64,000 nucleotides of DNA. It comes from Sabethes cyaneus (lineage: Eukaryota > Arthropoda > Insecta > Diptera > Culicidae). Below the pieces are notes generated by a model, which saw only the letters and a list, made by a program, of their open reading frames with translations, had not been told where the DNA came from and ran no database searches. Both the position numbers and the translations under genes were made by a program. Position 1 is the first letter of the stretch. Each line of letters begins with the position of its first letter. Location of the stretch: the NCBI RefSeq assembly GCF_943734655.1, contig NC_071355.1, positions 244,799,183-244,863,182 on the forward strand, in the 5' to 3' direction. Shown piece after piece: positions 22,390 through 32,990 of this stretch.

Positions 22390-22680
22390 TTTGGTCTACA
22401 TCGAAATTTTCCGTTCATCCAATTAATCATTCTTCGCACTTCTTAGACATTTTCTCCCTTTCCAAAATGGTATAATCGTTGTTCCGAAAAATTTCACGAA
22501 CTTTTTGACGATTTTCCATAGCTTCTCTATTGGATTCAGATCAGATGACTGCACCGCCCGTTGAATAAGATCAATTTTGATATCTTCAAACGATTTCTTG
22601 ATCAGTATGTTTAAGGCTATTATCTTGCATAAACTGCCAGTTTAAACGTGATTCTCCTGAGGAGTAGTCGCATAGAGTAG
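22390..22680 (-). mobile_element. Tc1-type transposase relic
   Basis: On the minus strand, frames jump between WQFMQDNSLKHTDQEIV, QSSDLNPIEKLWKIVKK and MSKKCEEWL. These match the Tc1 DD34E core (FQQDN-PKHT, SPDLNPIENLW) and the C-terminal motif. It carries stops and at least two frameshifts and covers only the C-terminal third. Confidence 0.8.
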
Positions 22681-23389
22681 GAGGGAGCCTCCCCTTTCAC
22701 AGTAGGTTAGTACTGACGAACTGTCATGTCCATCGTCCATTTGAAGTACAAAATAACTGGACCTGTATAAGTCGATATCAATATGAAAAAAGTTGTAATT
22801 ACGAAGGTTTAATGTATCAATAAAGATTCTGTTCTAAGAAGTCCAACCAAAGTGGTTGGTGTAACGGTAAATTCGTTTCTCTCATTTAGCAGGTAAAATT
22901 GTAGGTACAAAGTGGTGACAGCGGTGGGATCCGACATTGGTTCTTTATTGATTTTATCCAAAAAATTGGAACAACTCTGTACCAGGAGTGACATCCCCGG
23001 ACCATGATATTTTTTATCCTCCATGTTTAAGCGTTCTTATAGTGTACCAAAGTTTGAAAGCAGACTCTGCTTAGGACAGCGAATCCAGTGTTTTCCATCG
23101 AATCCAAACAAATTCTCTATTGTTTCATCAGATCATCAGAGAATATTGCATGTCTTTTCTTACCCTTTCCGGGTCAAATCTAGTCTAGATGTTCCTTAGC
23201 GACTTTTGGTCGAGCTTGGAAATGTTGCCACGTAAGCATTGGTAAGGAGTTTATTCAGGAAATGGAGATTTATTTTCAGTCAAAAGTTATTTTGGTTCAA
23301 ATTGAGTGTTCCTAATTTGATATTATATATATTTGGATCGAAATCAAAGAAAATAGATGTTAAAACTATGTCTATCAGTTGGTTATATG
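22681..23389. other. No recognisable feature
   Basis: Includes a 71-codon minus frame (22809-23024) that I cannot assign. No array or domain motif seen. Confidence 0.5.
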
Positions 23390-23550
23390 TCCGAATCCCA
23401 TCTGGTAGAGGCTGCTAGAGTCAATAAGATCAAGTTTCTTAGACACTTCGAGTCGCTGAGTTGCGAAATCAGTAGGATCGTTGGCCTCGAACTGTCCTGT
23501 CCTGTTTAATTACCGGCTGCGAAGTCAGTCGAAGGGTAAAGGAAGCCAAA
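23390..23550 (+). mobile_element. SINE family 1 relic (body and 3' half)
   Basis: TGGTAGAGGCTGCTAGAGTC, GTCCTGTCCTG and CCGGCTGCGAAGTCAGTCGA match the body of family 1 copies elsewhere in the window. The tRNA head is lost or unrecognisable. Confidence 0.6.
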
Positions 23551-23614
23551 TTCTTGGCTGAAAGGGAGGCTCAAAGGAAACGTGCGCCTTTCGCGAACGC
23601 TAATCCTTGATAGC

Positions 23615-23760
23615 GACGAACCAGAAGCGGTAGATGAGTTCGTGTAATTGGGATCGCTGGTGGCCCTAGTTTTCTGATTTGACGAGTGCTCGCGGAGTAC
23701 AAGCTGAAAGCGGAGAGTGGCGGAGGTGTTCGAATCACGAACAACACAGACACTGCTTGA
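23615..23760 (+). mobile_element. RTE-like non-LTR relic
   Basis: Reads DSDEPEAVDEFV, a stop, LGSLVA, then KRRVAEVFESRT. This is the decayed motif VDEFVYLGSLVT...RRIAAGNRA found after the YADD box of RTE-like elements. A short fragment of about 145 bp. Confidence 0.65.
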
Positions 23761-23803
23761 GAAGATTACCGTCGTACATCTGACGGAAGTCGGTTAAGAC
23801 CCT

Positions 23804-23905
23804 AGGTAACAATTTGGGTTTTTTACACTCTTATGAAGGCATTTAAGACCAAAATTGGTCATGACAACCGCCATAAGAGTACAATAAAACTCACATTGTT
23901 ACTTG
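23804..23905. mobile_element. Hairpin MITE M1, copy 1
   Basis: AGGTAACAATTTGGGTTTT at the left pairs with AAAACTCACATTGTTACTTG at the right, with an inner pair CTCTTATG...CATAAGAG. The whole element of about 102 bp folds as one hairpin. A better copy lies at 63529-63640. Confidence 0.85.
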
Positions 23906-24000
23906 AGATGGCTCAACCAGGTCTAAAGTGGCCGCCCAGTTGTAAGCGACTGACAACGACGATGAGGATCGTCCAACTAACCCCGTTAATTTTCTTCAGG

Positions 24001-24060
24001 AGGGGGGGGGGGGGGTGGATTTGAACCCGCAAAACCCCTCCTTGGCTACGCCCATGTTAG
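24001..24060. repeat. Poly-G run and transposon-like 3' tail
   Basis: A run of about 15 G (24002-24015) is followed by TGGATTTGAACCCGCAAAAC and CTTGGCTACGCCCATG. A related tail (TCTGGCCACGCCAGTGG) occurs at 33630, so this is probably a repeat terminus. Confidence 0.5.
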
Positions 24061-24254
24061 GCAATGATTTATGCTGCACAAAGCAGTGTACTCTTTTACA
24101 TAGGAGACACCTCATAACGATGAAACTTTACTTGATACATGCTTAATATGTGAGTCACAAGAAAGACGAGAGTCTAAATGCAGTATTTAAAGTACACTTG
24201 GTAATTAAACGATACAATTTTTCAATGTTCAAATTGCCGATGAATTGTGTTTTA

Positions 24255-24435
24255 CCGCTTAGTTTGTTTCGAGGTACGACGCTGGTCTAACAAGCCATTC
24301 GTCGTATGTTCGAACCTCCGATTATTGCACTAGCCCCGTAATTGTCCTGTACTCTAACAGCCGGCTGCGAAGTTTGTCGATAAAGAAGGGTCAAGTCTTA
24401 AGAAAGACGTTTAAACCCAAGGCTTTGCTTTTTAT
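24255..24435 (+). mobile_element. tRNA-derived SINE (family 1)
   Basis: TTCGAGGTACGACGCTGGTC, AACAAGCCATTCGTCGTATG and the B-box-like GTTCGAACC, then the conserved body (CCCCGTAATTGTCCTGTACT, CCGGCTGCGAAGTTTGTCGA) and the tail CCAAGGCTTTGC. It flanks the ACGCGAATTT array on its left. Confidence 0.85.
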
Positions 24436-24509
24436 TGCCGATGAATGGATCAGGACGTTGAGGAATTTTTTTTTCACGAGAAAAGTGAAAAGCTCTACCC
24501 TGGAATTGT

Positions 24510-25165
24510 CTTTTACGTGTTTTTTTACGCGAATTTTGGAATTTACGTGGTTTCTTTATGCGAAATTCGGAATTTATGCGTTTTTTTACGCGATTTTCGG
24601 AGTTTACGTGGTTTTTTACGCGATTTTTGGAAATTACGCGAATGTGCTCAAAACGTCTATTTTTACACGTAGTTTTGGAATATACAAGGTTTTTTACGCG
24701 AATTTTGAAATTTATGCGGTTTTTTTACGCGAACTTTGAAATTTTCGCGGTTTTGTTTACGCGATTTTAGGAATTTACGTGTTTTTTACGCAATTATGTG
24801 GTCAAAACGTCTATTTTTATTTCGGAATTCAGGCGGTTTTTAACGCGATTTTCGGAATTTACGCGAATGTGCTCAAAACGTCTATTTTTACACGTAGATT
24901 TGGAATATACAAGGTTTTACAAGGATTATACAAGGTTTTTTTACGCGAATTTCGGAATTTACGCGGTTTCTTTTACGAGATTTTTGGATGTGCGGATGTG
25001 CTCAAAACGTCTAGTTTCACACGTAGATATGGAATATAAAAGGTTTTCTTATGCGAATTTTGGAATTTACGCGGTTTTTTACGCGAATTTCGGAATTTAC
25101 GCGGTTTTTTACGCGTATGTCGGAATTTACGCGGTTTCGATTTAGGCGGAACGTATCCTTCGCGT
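24510..25165 (+). repeat. Array of ACGCGAATTTNGGAATTTACGCGGTTTTTT units
   Basis: Units of about 30 bp alternate with a marker segment TGCTCAAAACGTCTATTTTT, ACACGTAG, GGAATATACAAGG seen at about 24647, 24872 and 24996, with a shorter version near 24800. The array ends at CGATTTAGGCGGAACGTATC. Frames of 67-121 codons across it (Phe/Tyr/Arg/Ala repeats) are artefacts. Confidence 0.85.
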
Positions 25166-25211
25166 AAAAAGCGACTTGAGTGTATTGTGTTTTCCATAGG
25201 TTAAAACAAAA

Positions 25212-25406
25212 ACTGCCCACTTAGCTTCGAGGTACAATGCTGGTCCAACAAGTCAGTCGTTACTAGTTCGAATCTCGGCTGAGCAGTTCCTTTAGGGTCA
25301 GTAGGACCGTTGAACTTGCCCCGTAATTGTCCTGTGCTCTAATAATCGGCTGCGAAGTTTGTCGATAAAGAAGGGTCAAGTCTTAAAGACGTTTATAACC
25401 CAAGAG
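25212..25406 (+). mobile_element. tRNA-derived SINE (family 1)
   Basis: ACTGCCCACTTAGCTTCGAG opens the tRNA-like head, with the B-box-like GTTCGAATC. The body and tail match the copy at 24255 (CCCCGTAATTGTCCTGTGCT, CGGCTGCGAAGTTTGTCGAT, AAGACG). It bounds the array on the right. Confidence 0.85.
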
Positions 25407-25599
25407 TTTTTTAGATTCGAAGGGAGTTTTTTTGTTAGATTATAGTTACTTTAACCAGCTTGAGTCATTCGTAACTTCTGCGGGGTTTTGATTTGAATCC
25501 GGGTCCTCGGCGTGAGAGTTGATTACCATTAAAAATTCAATGATAGGTCCGATTCGATGTCTTTTACTATGGACTAAACATTAGTGCGAGGATAGAATA

Positions 25600-25890
25600 A
25601 TGCCGTATTGTCCACAGAAAGGTTTGGGAAACATGGAAACTGGGAATTTCAAATATCGTTGATGAATATCAAAAATAAAAGAGGACCTATGTTGCTTCCT
25701 TGCGGAACTTCAGTGTCAATCGTTCGTAAAATACTGCGAGCACCGTTAATAGCCATAAATTGTTTCCCATTTGATAGATAGTTTTTTATCAAATAATTAG
25801 CGACTCATATTACTTCATAGTGTTTAAGCTTTTTCAGTAGAATTGTATGATTTATGGTGTCAAATCCTTTCCCTTCCGATTTTTCTGTCA
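25600..25890 (-). mobile_element. Non-LTR reverse transcriptase relic
   Basis: Minus-strand reading gives EGKGFDTINHTILLKKLKHY, LIKNYLSNGKQFMAINGA and VPQGSNIGPLLFLIFINDI. These are RT palm motifs (FD.I.H..LL.KL, VPQGS.LGPLLF) of a CR1/Jockey-like element with the Gly before VPQG changed to Glu. Both ends and the YADD box are gone. Confidence 0.8.
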
Positions 25891-26399
25891 TCAATTTCTC
25901 ACATTAAGTTATAGTTATAGTTGTAGTGTTCTACAACTTTTTCCCCAGTTTTTTTCTCATATCTGTTACTTATCTTAATGTAACGAACTTTCATGTTCGA
26001 AATTGCTTAAAACTCCGAATCTTCGGCCTTAAACTGTATACCATTTTTTATTGTTAGAATCTGTCTATTTCGCAGTTATGTTTCTTTAACTTTTGAATGG
26101 GTGTCACGTGTATTGTCAAAAGTGTTGGATTTCGAACAAGAGCATGCCTAAAATGTTGTTTCCGAACAATCAGTCTTTCACCGTCTCAAAGTATCGGGTC
26201 GGTAGCAATTCCAGCACCGCTGTTAAGACTCCATAAAGCATTGCTCTTTCGAGGTGAAAGAAATCAAAAATTGAACTAAATTGTTGTGTTTTTATTTTTC
26301 ATCAGTATTGTAAACATTCCATAGAAAACGAAAATAAAATAATCAATTCAAACAGTCTTCAAAATAGTAGTTAAAAAAAACTATAGCAACGAAAGCACG
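25891..26399. other. No recognisable feature
   Basis: AT-rich sequence; the 60-codon frame at 26097-26279 has no support. Confidence 0.5.
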
Positions 26400-28625
26400 T
26401 GAACACAAGTTGCTCTCGTCGAGCTTTCCATGCGAGTTAATTAACACATCAGCATCCGATCACCGGAGTTTTCCCTTTCGAACTGGCAGTTGGAAGGTTT
26501 CAATTTACTGGTCCGTTTCTGTGTTACTAGATCGCACTCACAGCTAGCCATTCCGTCCCCATCGTCCCCATCGTCGTCGTCGTGTGCTGCCTAAAAACAG
26601 AGCGTGTACGCACCCCTGGCCTCGTACGTACCGCCCCGTGGTCCCGACGGAGGGCCGCCGTTTTCTAGTCCACTTTGGAAGGGGAATTTTTTCGGCTCAT
26701 TGCACTGCGCACTGTCGTGGTTTAGTTTTAGCCGTTAATCGAAAAAATTCCTCGCGTGCCCCGGTTTTTTTCGACGTTCCGAACGATCGGTTGGTTGCGT
26801 GTGCCATGATGGGTATAGAAGTGCCATGCCGTCGCGTCGTGCCGCGTGAAGAGGAGCCCTAAATAAAGCGTAAGGGTATGATGGTGCTCTCGATTGAAAG
26901 TGAAGTTACCAAATACTTCTTTTCCGATGGAGAAGATCGTTGCGAAAATGCTGCCATGGAAATGAAAAAAAAAGTAGAGAAGTCCATTAGGATGCAGATT
27001 GCTAAACTGTTTTGGCCATTAGCAGATCCCAGATGAAGTGCAGTTTCCCCACGTACCGCGTACGTTAGGGAAGAAAGATGATGAAACTGATGATGATGAT
27101 ACTTCATCACTTTGATTGAGATGCGAAACACATGTAAACTGCATGTAAAGTGCATCGGTAATCGCTTTTCTATCAGCCGCTGCGCTGCCGTGGAAGCGCC
27201 GCTATGAAAGGAGAGACGTGCGTCGCTGCCGTCTGTCAAAACAAAAACAAACCGAAGGCACTTTGCGTTTCCCGCTGTGGTTAGTCATCGCTATGCGAAG
27301 AAGCAGAGGAGTCTAGTGATGATACACTCACTCGAGCTAGTTCGCTAGTAGCCCGATTTTTTTTTCTCTCAGTGGAAAATAATCGAGAGTGGAAATTCCA
27401 CAGACACTTTTTCCCTTTCCAACCTACTTCTACCACCACTAACCCACCCACAGCGGTATGATCGATTCTCCACGGTGCGTGCCGGCGCGGAACATGGGCG
27501 AAAAGTAGTAAAAAGACGTCTCGCCGCATCCATCCGTCGTGTCCGTCCGTTGTGGCGTAGAGTAGCAAACAGCAGTGGGATGTTAAATCTCTTTAATCGT
27601 TTCACCACAAGACATAAAGTGCGCCATGACGACAAATGATCATGGGGCTAAGCCAAGCCGAGCCGAGCGCGCAGGCCCTAGCAACGCAAAAAACCGTTGC
27701 GGCAGCGTCATTGGTGAAGGGATTACATAGTTTTGCTTTGATTATGATTCGAGTTTAGTGCGACGATCGCGCTGTTTGTGCCTTTGATGAAATGATCGTT
27801 ATGCAGCGTTGCATATTGCATTTTGCACATCATTTTCATGGCTTTTTGCAGTCAGCTTCCCAGATTTTACGAGAGAAATTCATTTCTATACCACCCGGTA
27901 GGCAGTATCACCTATGATGCCGTAATCTTGACCCGTTGTCAACGAGCTTTACCGTTGATCGACGCTAAGCCCCGGGTAGAAATACCGCCAGCTTTAATTT
28001 AAAGTGAACGGTACACGTTCAATCTCAAATACAGCGCACATAGTTTCACGTACGGATCGAATTAAATCCGAAATAGTTTAGATTGCTTCCAAGGGAAAGA
28101 GGTCTCCATAAGCGATCGGTGTTTGAGTTGAGTCAGCGATCAACCGACGGAGGGAGGCACAGAGAGAGCGGGAGCGAGGGAGGAATGTGCACTTGGTGAC
28201 GGCAGCGCCAGCGCAGCGTTCCTGGAACCGCTGCAAAAACTGTCATTCACGCAATACGACGTTCCCCGGGCCGGGCAACCAAGGAATGTACACACTGTGT
28301 GATCGCGCACAGGCCGTTTATTACCGATCCCAAAATAGTCTTCCGTTGCACTCGACTCGACTCGACTCGACTCGATCCACCCACTTCATCCAGCCCCGTT
28401 CGTTCACCGGCAGCGGCGTTGCATTGCAGCTTTGAGTTCCTCCAGCCGGAGTCGGATCTTGGTAATTTATTTGCATTTCCTCCGTTTCACTCTTCACGTC
28501 GTTAGGAGGTCATTTATTTTCCTTCTTCCGTCGCGGCCGCCGACGCCACCACCGCCACCGCCGGGGATGCGTTCTGATCTCCTTACCGCACACCAGAGAA
28601 AACTAATTCCGAATGAGAAATGATC
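26400..28625. promoter_or_regulatory. GC-richer, low-repeat block; candidate promoter or 5' exon region
   Basis: This stretch lacks recognisable transposon remains and is clearly richer in G, C and CpG than its surroundings. It holds GA-rich motifs (GAGAGAGCGGGAGCGAGGG near 28160), a TCAG-type initiator-like site near 28133 and five exact CTCGA units at 28351-28375. Open frames of 60-126 codons occur on both strands but overlap each other and show no recognisable domain, so none is called as a gene. Its position, 5.7-7.9 kb upstream of the coding start, would suit a promoter with an untranslated first exon. That is inference. Confidence 0.35.
28351..28375. repeat. (CTCGA)5 perfect tandem repeat
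   Basis: Five consecutive CTCGA units sit inside the GC-rich block. Each unit contains TCGA, so every copy carries a CpG in a short palindrome. Confidence 0.9.
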
Positions 28626-29389
28626 CATGCGTTTAGTTTTTTTTATCTTTTTCGTTGCTTGCTATTCGTATTTGTGTTTGCACTCTCCCTTTCTATTTGT
28701 TCCCGTAGTTTTTTTCCCAATGGAAAAAAACTGCTATGTTTCGTACAGATCATCGTCTCCGGATGAAAGGGATTTCTCTTAGAATGCAGTACGTTTTTCT
28801 GCTCTGCGAGCAGAATTGCTAGTCTTTTATTTGGGGTGGAAAATTACACTACAATAGTACTGGTAACACTGCCAACGAAATCCGCACCAAGCAGACCGCG
28901 CGCGCTAATTTCCCGCGCTGATTAAGCAGCACACACAGAAAGTCGTTTGTTTTTTTATGGATTTATTTGACTCAACTTGGCGACTATCGCTGGGGCGTGC
29001 CTAGGATGGGGTACGTGTGATAAGTAAGTCGTTAATTTTATCAAAACCTGCGAATTGGACAATAATGTAATTAGAAATTTTTCAATATTATCGTAGAGTT
29101 TGAGTTGAAGGATCTTAGAATTTTAAGGAATGCTGCAACAGCAACAATTTTGAAATCACCAGAAAACTCTAATAGAAATATTACAATTTTGTGGGTCATC
29201 ACTTCTTTCAAAAATCATAACTCTTAAACCAATATTCTAGGACATTACATTTTTGTAATAAAGTAGTAAATTTTATAGTAAAAGTGTTCCGTAGAGTATA
29301 GAGCGCCAGTTTTGTGCGAATTTGCAAACTACGGGACTTCAGCTGGCTACGTAATCCATAGTAAGCCCAATTCGCGGCTGCAATTCGCT
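28626..29389. other. No recognisable feature
   Basis: AT-rich sequence with a GC patch near 28880-28930. No motif or array identified. Confidence 0.5.
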
Positions 29390-30395
29390 GTTTTACTTCG
29401 TGTTAATGGTAAGTCCCAACCTCGTTGCTTTCCCTCCTAAAGACCTCTTTTGCTGCTCTCCGATTGATTCCGATAATATCGACGTCATACGCAAAACTAA
29501 GAAGCATGTGGGAGTCCGTGATGATGGTCCCGTTCCTTTCCACATCTGCTCTTTGTATTGCACCTTCCAAGGCATTGTTAAATAGCCGGTTAGAGAGTGC
29601 ATCCCCTTGCCTCGGTCTTCTGAATGTCACGACAGCAGCCTAGGTCTCACCCGCTATTCTGAAGCACGGTTTTATTTTATTTATTTATTTTACGATTACG
29701 ATTGTGGCCTGTCCAGTATCGCACGAATCAACGTAACTAGTTTTGTTAGATAACCATATTCTAGCATTATCTAGCACAGCGTATTTCGTTTGACTGAATC
29801 GTACAGCGCCTTAAAGTCCATAAACAGATAATGAGTCTGCAGGTTGTAGTCCTCAAACCTGTTTAGTAATTGCAAAATCTTGGGCTTAAACCGTCATTAG
29901 ACATTACCCTTCTTTATCGACAGACTTCGCTGCCGGCTGTTAGAGTACAGGAAAATTACGGGGCCAGTGTAACGATTCTACCAGCTTGACGCTTGTCAAC
30001 GACTCCGTTTACGGTCTCAGTGTACAGAACAAGATACGGGGGAGCACCCTATAGGCAGAATTGAGGCAAATGAGGTCATAGAACTACTCCTCCGGCATTT
30101 GTTCTTCCTCCCAGATCCTGACAATGATCCGTTGGTTTGCCTCGTACAGCCGGTCGCTTCTTGCTTTTTGATGTTTACCCGGGATACCGTCCTTCCCAGC
30201 TGCCTTACCGTTTTTCAGCTCATTGATTGCCTTCTTAACCTCCTCCTATGTTGGTAGCTCCACACCTTAGCCGTCACTCACAATTCTTATCCTGCTTCTG
30301 CTGATCTCCGTGTTTACCTCTCCACTCAACAACGTCCAGTAGTGCTTCTTTCACCTGGCTCCTACTGCCGTTTTGTCGGTAAGCATGTTGCCGGC
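29390..30395 (-). mobile_element. RTE-like non-LTR relic interrupted by a SINE
   Basis: Minus-strand reading from 30395: SAGNMLTDKTAVGARWKE, ELPT, EEVKKAINELKNGKAAGKDG (RT entry motif), RIIVRIWEEEQMPEE, LNSAYRVLPRILF. Then after an interruption come RRPRQGDALSNRLFNNALEG, ADVERNGTIITDSHMLLSF and AYDVDIIGINRRA. The catalytic YADD/FADD position reads AYDV. The order and motifs match RTE-like elements of insects. Several stops. About 100 bp at 29885-29995 is a SINE inserted in it. Confidence 0.85.
29885..29995 (-). mobile_element. SINE family 1, 5'-truncated, inserted in the RTE-like relic
   Basis: The reverse complement reads ACTGGCCCCGTAATTTTCCT, AACAGCCGGCAGCGAAGTCT, GATAAAGAAGGGTAATGTC and GGTTTAAGCCCAAG, the family 1 body and tail. 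Confidence 0.8.
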
Positions 30396-30409
30396 ACTAT
30401 CATACATAC

Positions 30410-30680
30410 AAATAACTCACAACAAATAAAAGTGAAACGATAATGGCATATAAGTGGTGCAAAATTTATACGAAAATTGCTCAAAATAATACAAAAACAG
30501 TAGAAAAATGTTCCAAAAATGATACAATATTGCCATAAGCTTGTACAAGAGATAATGTAAAATGACTAACACCTAAATAAATAAATTACAGAAAATGGTA
30601 CATAAATATTTATAGTTAAATATCCTATACACAAATAGTACACAAAAATACACAAAAATAACAAGAAGATAATTTACAAA
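30410..30680 (+). repeat. ATGATACAAAA array, first block
   Basis: Loose A-rich units of about 11-13 bp (ATGATACAA, ACACAAAAATA). The array resumes at 31200-31500 and 32310-32990. Confidence 0.7.
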
Positions 30681-30689
30681 CAGGATATA

Positions 30690-31190
30690 AAGCTGTATTG
30701 TGAAGCCCATACTCGTGTGGTCTAATTTTCTTACATCCGCGTACTCGTTCTAACGAAAATAACACCGATCACTCGCAAGGGCTCGCACTCCCGCCCGTAA
30801 GTCTGTATCCCAGTACGCCAGTAGTTGGTTGCTCGCGAGTTGTTTGACTTGCGAGTGGGCTAGGCAGAAAAACAATATGAGACTGTGCGTGCACGAGTGT
30901 GTAGGTAGCAGAATGGCTGTACGCAGCAACAGCGGCTGTTTGTCTTATGCTTGCGTGAGTGACATAAGTGTTGAATGCAATACTTCTTATACTTGCTCGC
31001 GTGAGAGTAGGTATCGTTGGCTTCTCGCTCGGTTTACAACATTCGTAAAAAGCAAGGTCGAGGTTTTTTGGATGTCTTATAAGGGAGTAAATGTGTTTTT
31101 GTGAAGAACAAACATTGAATTAACTGGTAAAATAGATATGCATGCAATAGACTGTCGTTATTTTTCACAGCTTGCATATCATTTTTCCCA
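30690..31190. other. Insert between array blocks; no gene recognised
   Basis: GC-richer segment with repeated ACTCGC/CTCGCGAG elements (30770-30860 and 31000-31030). The 91-codon + frame at 30829-31104 is Cys/Ser-rich but has no recognisable domain. It may be an inserted repeat. Confidence 0.4.
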
Positions 31191-31199
31191 GTTGCTTCA

Positions 31200-31500
31200 A
31201 TATTCGTTCTTTACAGAAACACATTTGGAACAAATACTTCACAAAAATAGCACATAAATCATTCAAAAAAACATACAATAATGTCACTAAAATGGCATCA
31301 CTTGCATGCCAACAGTAGTAACAAAAAATATAAACAAGACTCAAAAATAACACAAAACTGGTAAAAAAAGCAGCAACAATATATTAAAATTGGCATGAAA
31401 ATGATACAAATATGATCAAAAACGGATTTAAAACGACAAAAAGAAATAGGATTTCAGAAAATCGTAATGTCATAACAAAAATGTAATAAGGCCATTACAA
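31200..31500 (+). repeat. ATGATACAAAA array, second block
   Basis: Same A-rich unit design as the neighbouring blocks. The minus-strand frame 31165-31353 is a shadow. Confidence 0.65.
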
Positions 31501-31844
31501 ATATTTTATAAAGTTTTTGTCCTTCCGGTGTTCGGCCACTGAGGGGAGGGGGGGCGAAAAAAAACAAAGTGAATTTTTTAATAGAGCAAAAAAAACATGG
31601 ATTTTAAGAATTTTTATTTAAGGTTTAAACGTGAAAACCGAATCTATACTTGCTTATAATATATACGTTATTATTTTCTATGCAAAAATATGCGAAAAAA
31701 GACAAAAACCAAGGAAAATTTTTTTGGACGATTTTCGGAAATTCCATTGTTCGAATTTCCATTTCTGTTTCGTGCTAGAAGCGTTAATTCAACTCGGAGA
31801 CTCATTTTTCGAGTTTTTCAGATTGTATAACTCCGGTACGCCTA

Positions 31845-32318
31845 TAACTATAACTATAACGCTATAACTCCGGTACGCCTGGACGGTTCTTCATCAAGCT
31901 TGGGACACATGATTTTTGACATGAAAGAATTAGCGCAGAAGGTGGACAAAAATGGGAGACGGTCGCTTACAAGTAGAAAGGAAGGTTCAAATTTCTCATG
32001 CATTTGGAACGATAGCAGTTGTACAAGTGACTGGACAACAAAAGAAGATTTTTTAAAGGAGTAATATGGTGGTTATGGACAAGGGAGAGGTTCAAAAATG
32101 TAAAAAAGGCTTTGTTTCGATTTATGGGAGTTACCGAAAAGAACACTGATTTACAAGTGGCTGGAGGACAACAAAAGGGGGGAACTGACAAAGGGTAGAC
32201 ACATTTAAATGAAGAAAAGGGTTTTGTTTCTCGCATTATGACAATTTTCGTTACAATGACAGATATACAAATGGCCAAGAAACAAACGGGTCCCGAGTAA
32301 GATCGGGCAATCAGCTAG
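31845..32318 (+). mobile_element. Helitron-like or tandemly built insert, low confidence
   Basis: Three degenerate units of about 110-130 bp each carry a segment resembling CAAGTGGCTGGAGGACAACAAAAG (near 32020, 32154 and 32268). The segment ends with the hairpin CCCGA-GTAAGA-TCGGG (32292-32307), 7 nt and then CTAG (32315-32318). A hairpin just before CTRR is the Helitron 3' signature. The base after CTAG is C, not the expected T. The left end is undefined; a TATAAC/CTCCGGTACGCC duplication at 31830-31880 is a candidate. Confidence 0.3.
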
Positions 32319-32990
32319 CATGATATGAAAATGATGAAAAATTACATAAAGTAACAAAAAAGATACACGAATGTGATGCAAAAATTATACAAAATAACAG
32401 CACAAAAAATAACGAAATAATTTTAATGAAAATGTACACTAAATGACACAAAAGAGATAATACAAAAACAACAGAAAAATAATACAAAAAATGATACAAC
32501 ATGTTCCATTAACAACCCAAAAATGATACAAAAAGTACTACAAGGATACGAAAACATACGGACATGACACAAAAATTATATGAAAAAAAAAACAAATATA
32601 ATACAATACTAATAAAAAAAAGTCACACAAATACAAAAATTTACGAAAATGATACAAATATCCATAAAAATATGCAAAGTGGCACAAAAATAATACAACA
32701 ATGGCACAAATAATGACAGAAGATGACTCGAAATAAAATAAAAAATGGCATAAAAATATAATAAAAAATAATGACTCAAAAATGATACATAAAAATATGA
32801 GAATGACCCAAAAATGATACAAATGGATACAACAATAATACGGAAATTAACCATGTGGATACAAAAGTTACATGAAATTGAAAGACAAAATATTCATAAA
32901 TAATTCTGAAGTTTTTCGAAAATGATACAAAAATAACCCGGAAGTGATAAAAAATTGGCACAAAAAATATATAAAAATCCTGTTGAGAGG
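32319..32990 (+). repeat. ATGATACAAAA array, third block
   Basis: Longest block of A-rich 11-13-bp units (AAAATGATACAAA, GGCACAAAAATA). The minus-strand frames of 61-94 codons (Phe/Ile/Cys/His-rich) are repeat artefacts. Confidence 0.75.

Noticed and set aside
24374..24739. 121-codon + frame across 24.4-24.7 kb
   Set aside because: Begins in a SINE and runs through the ACGCGAATTT array; the sequence is repeat read-through.
26584..28623. Several 60-126-codon frames in the GC-rich island
   Set aside because: They overlap on both strands and share no codon pattern. They reflect low stop density in GC-rich DNA.
30829..31104. 91-codon Cys-rich + frame, possibly a secreted peptide
   Set aside because: No signal peptide and no regular cysteine framework; it lies in an insert between satellite blocks.
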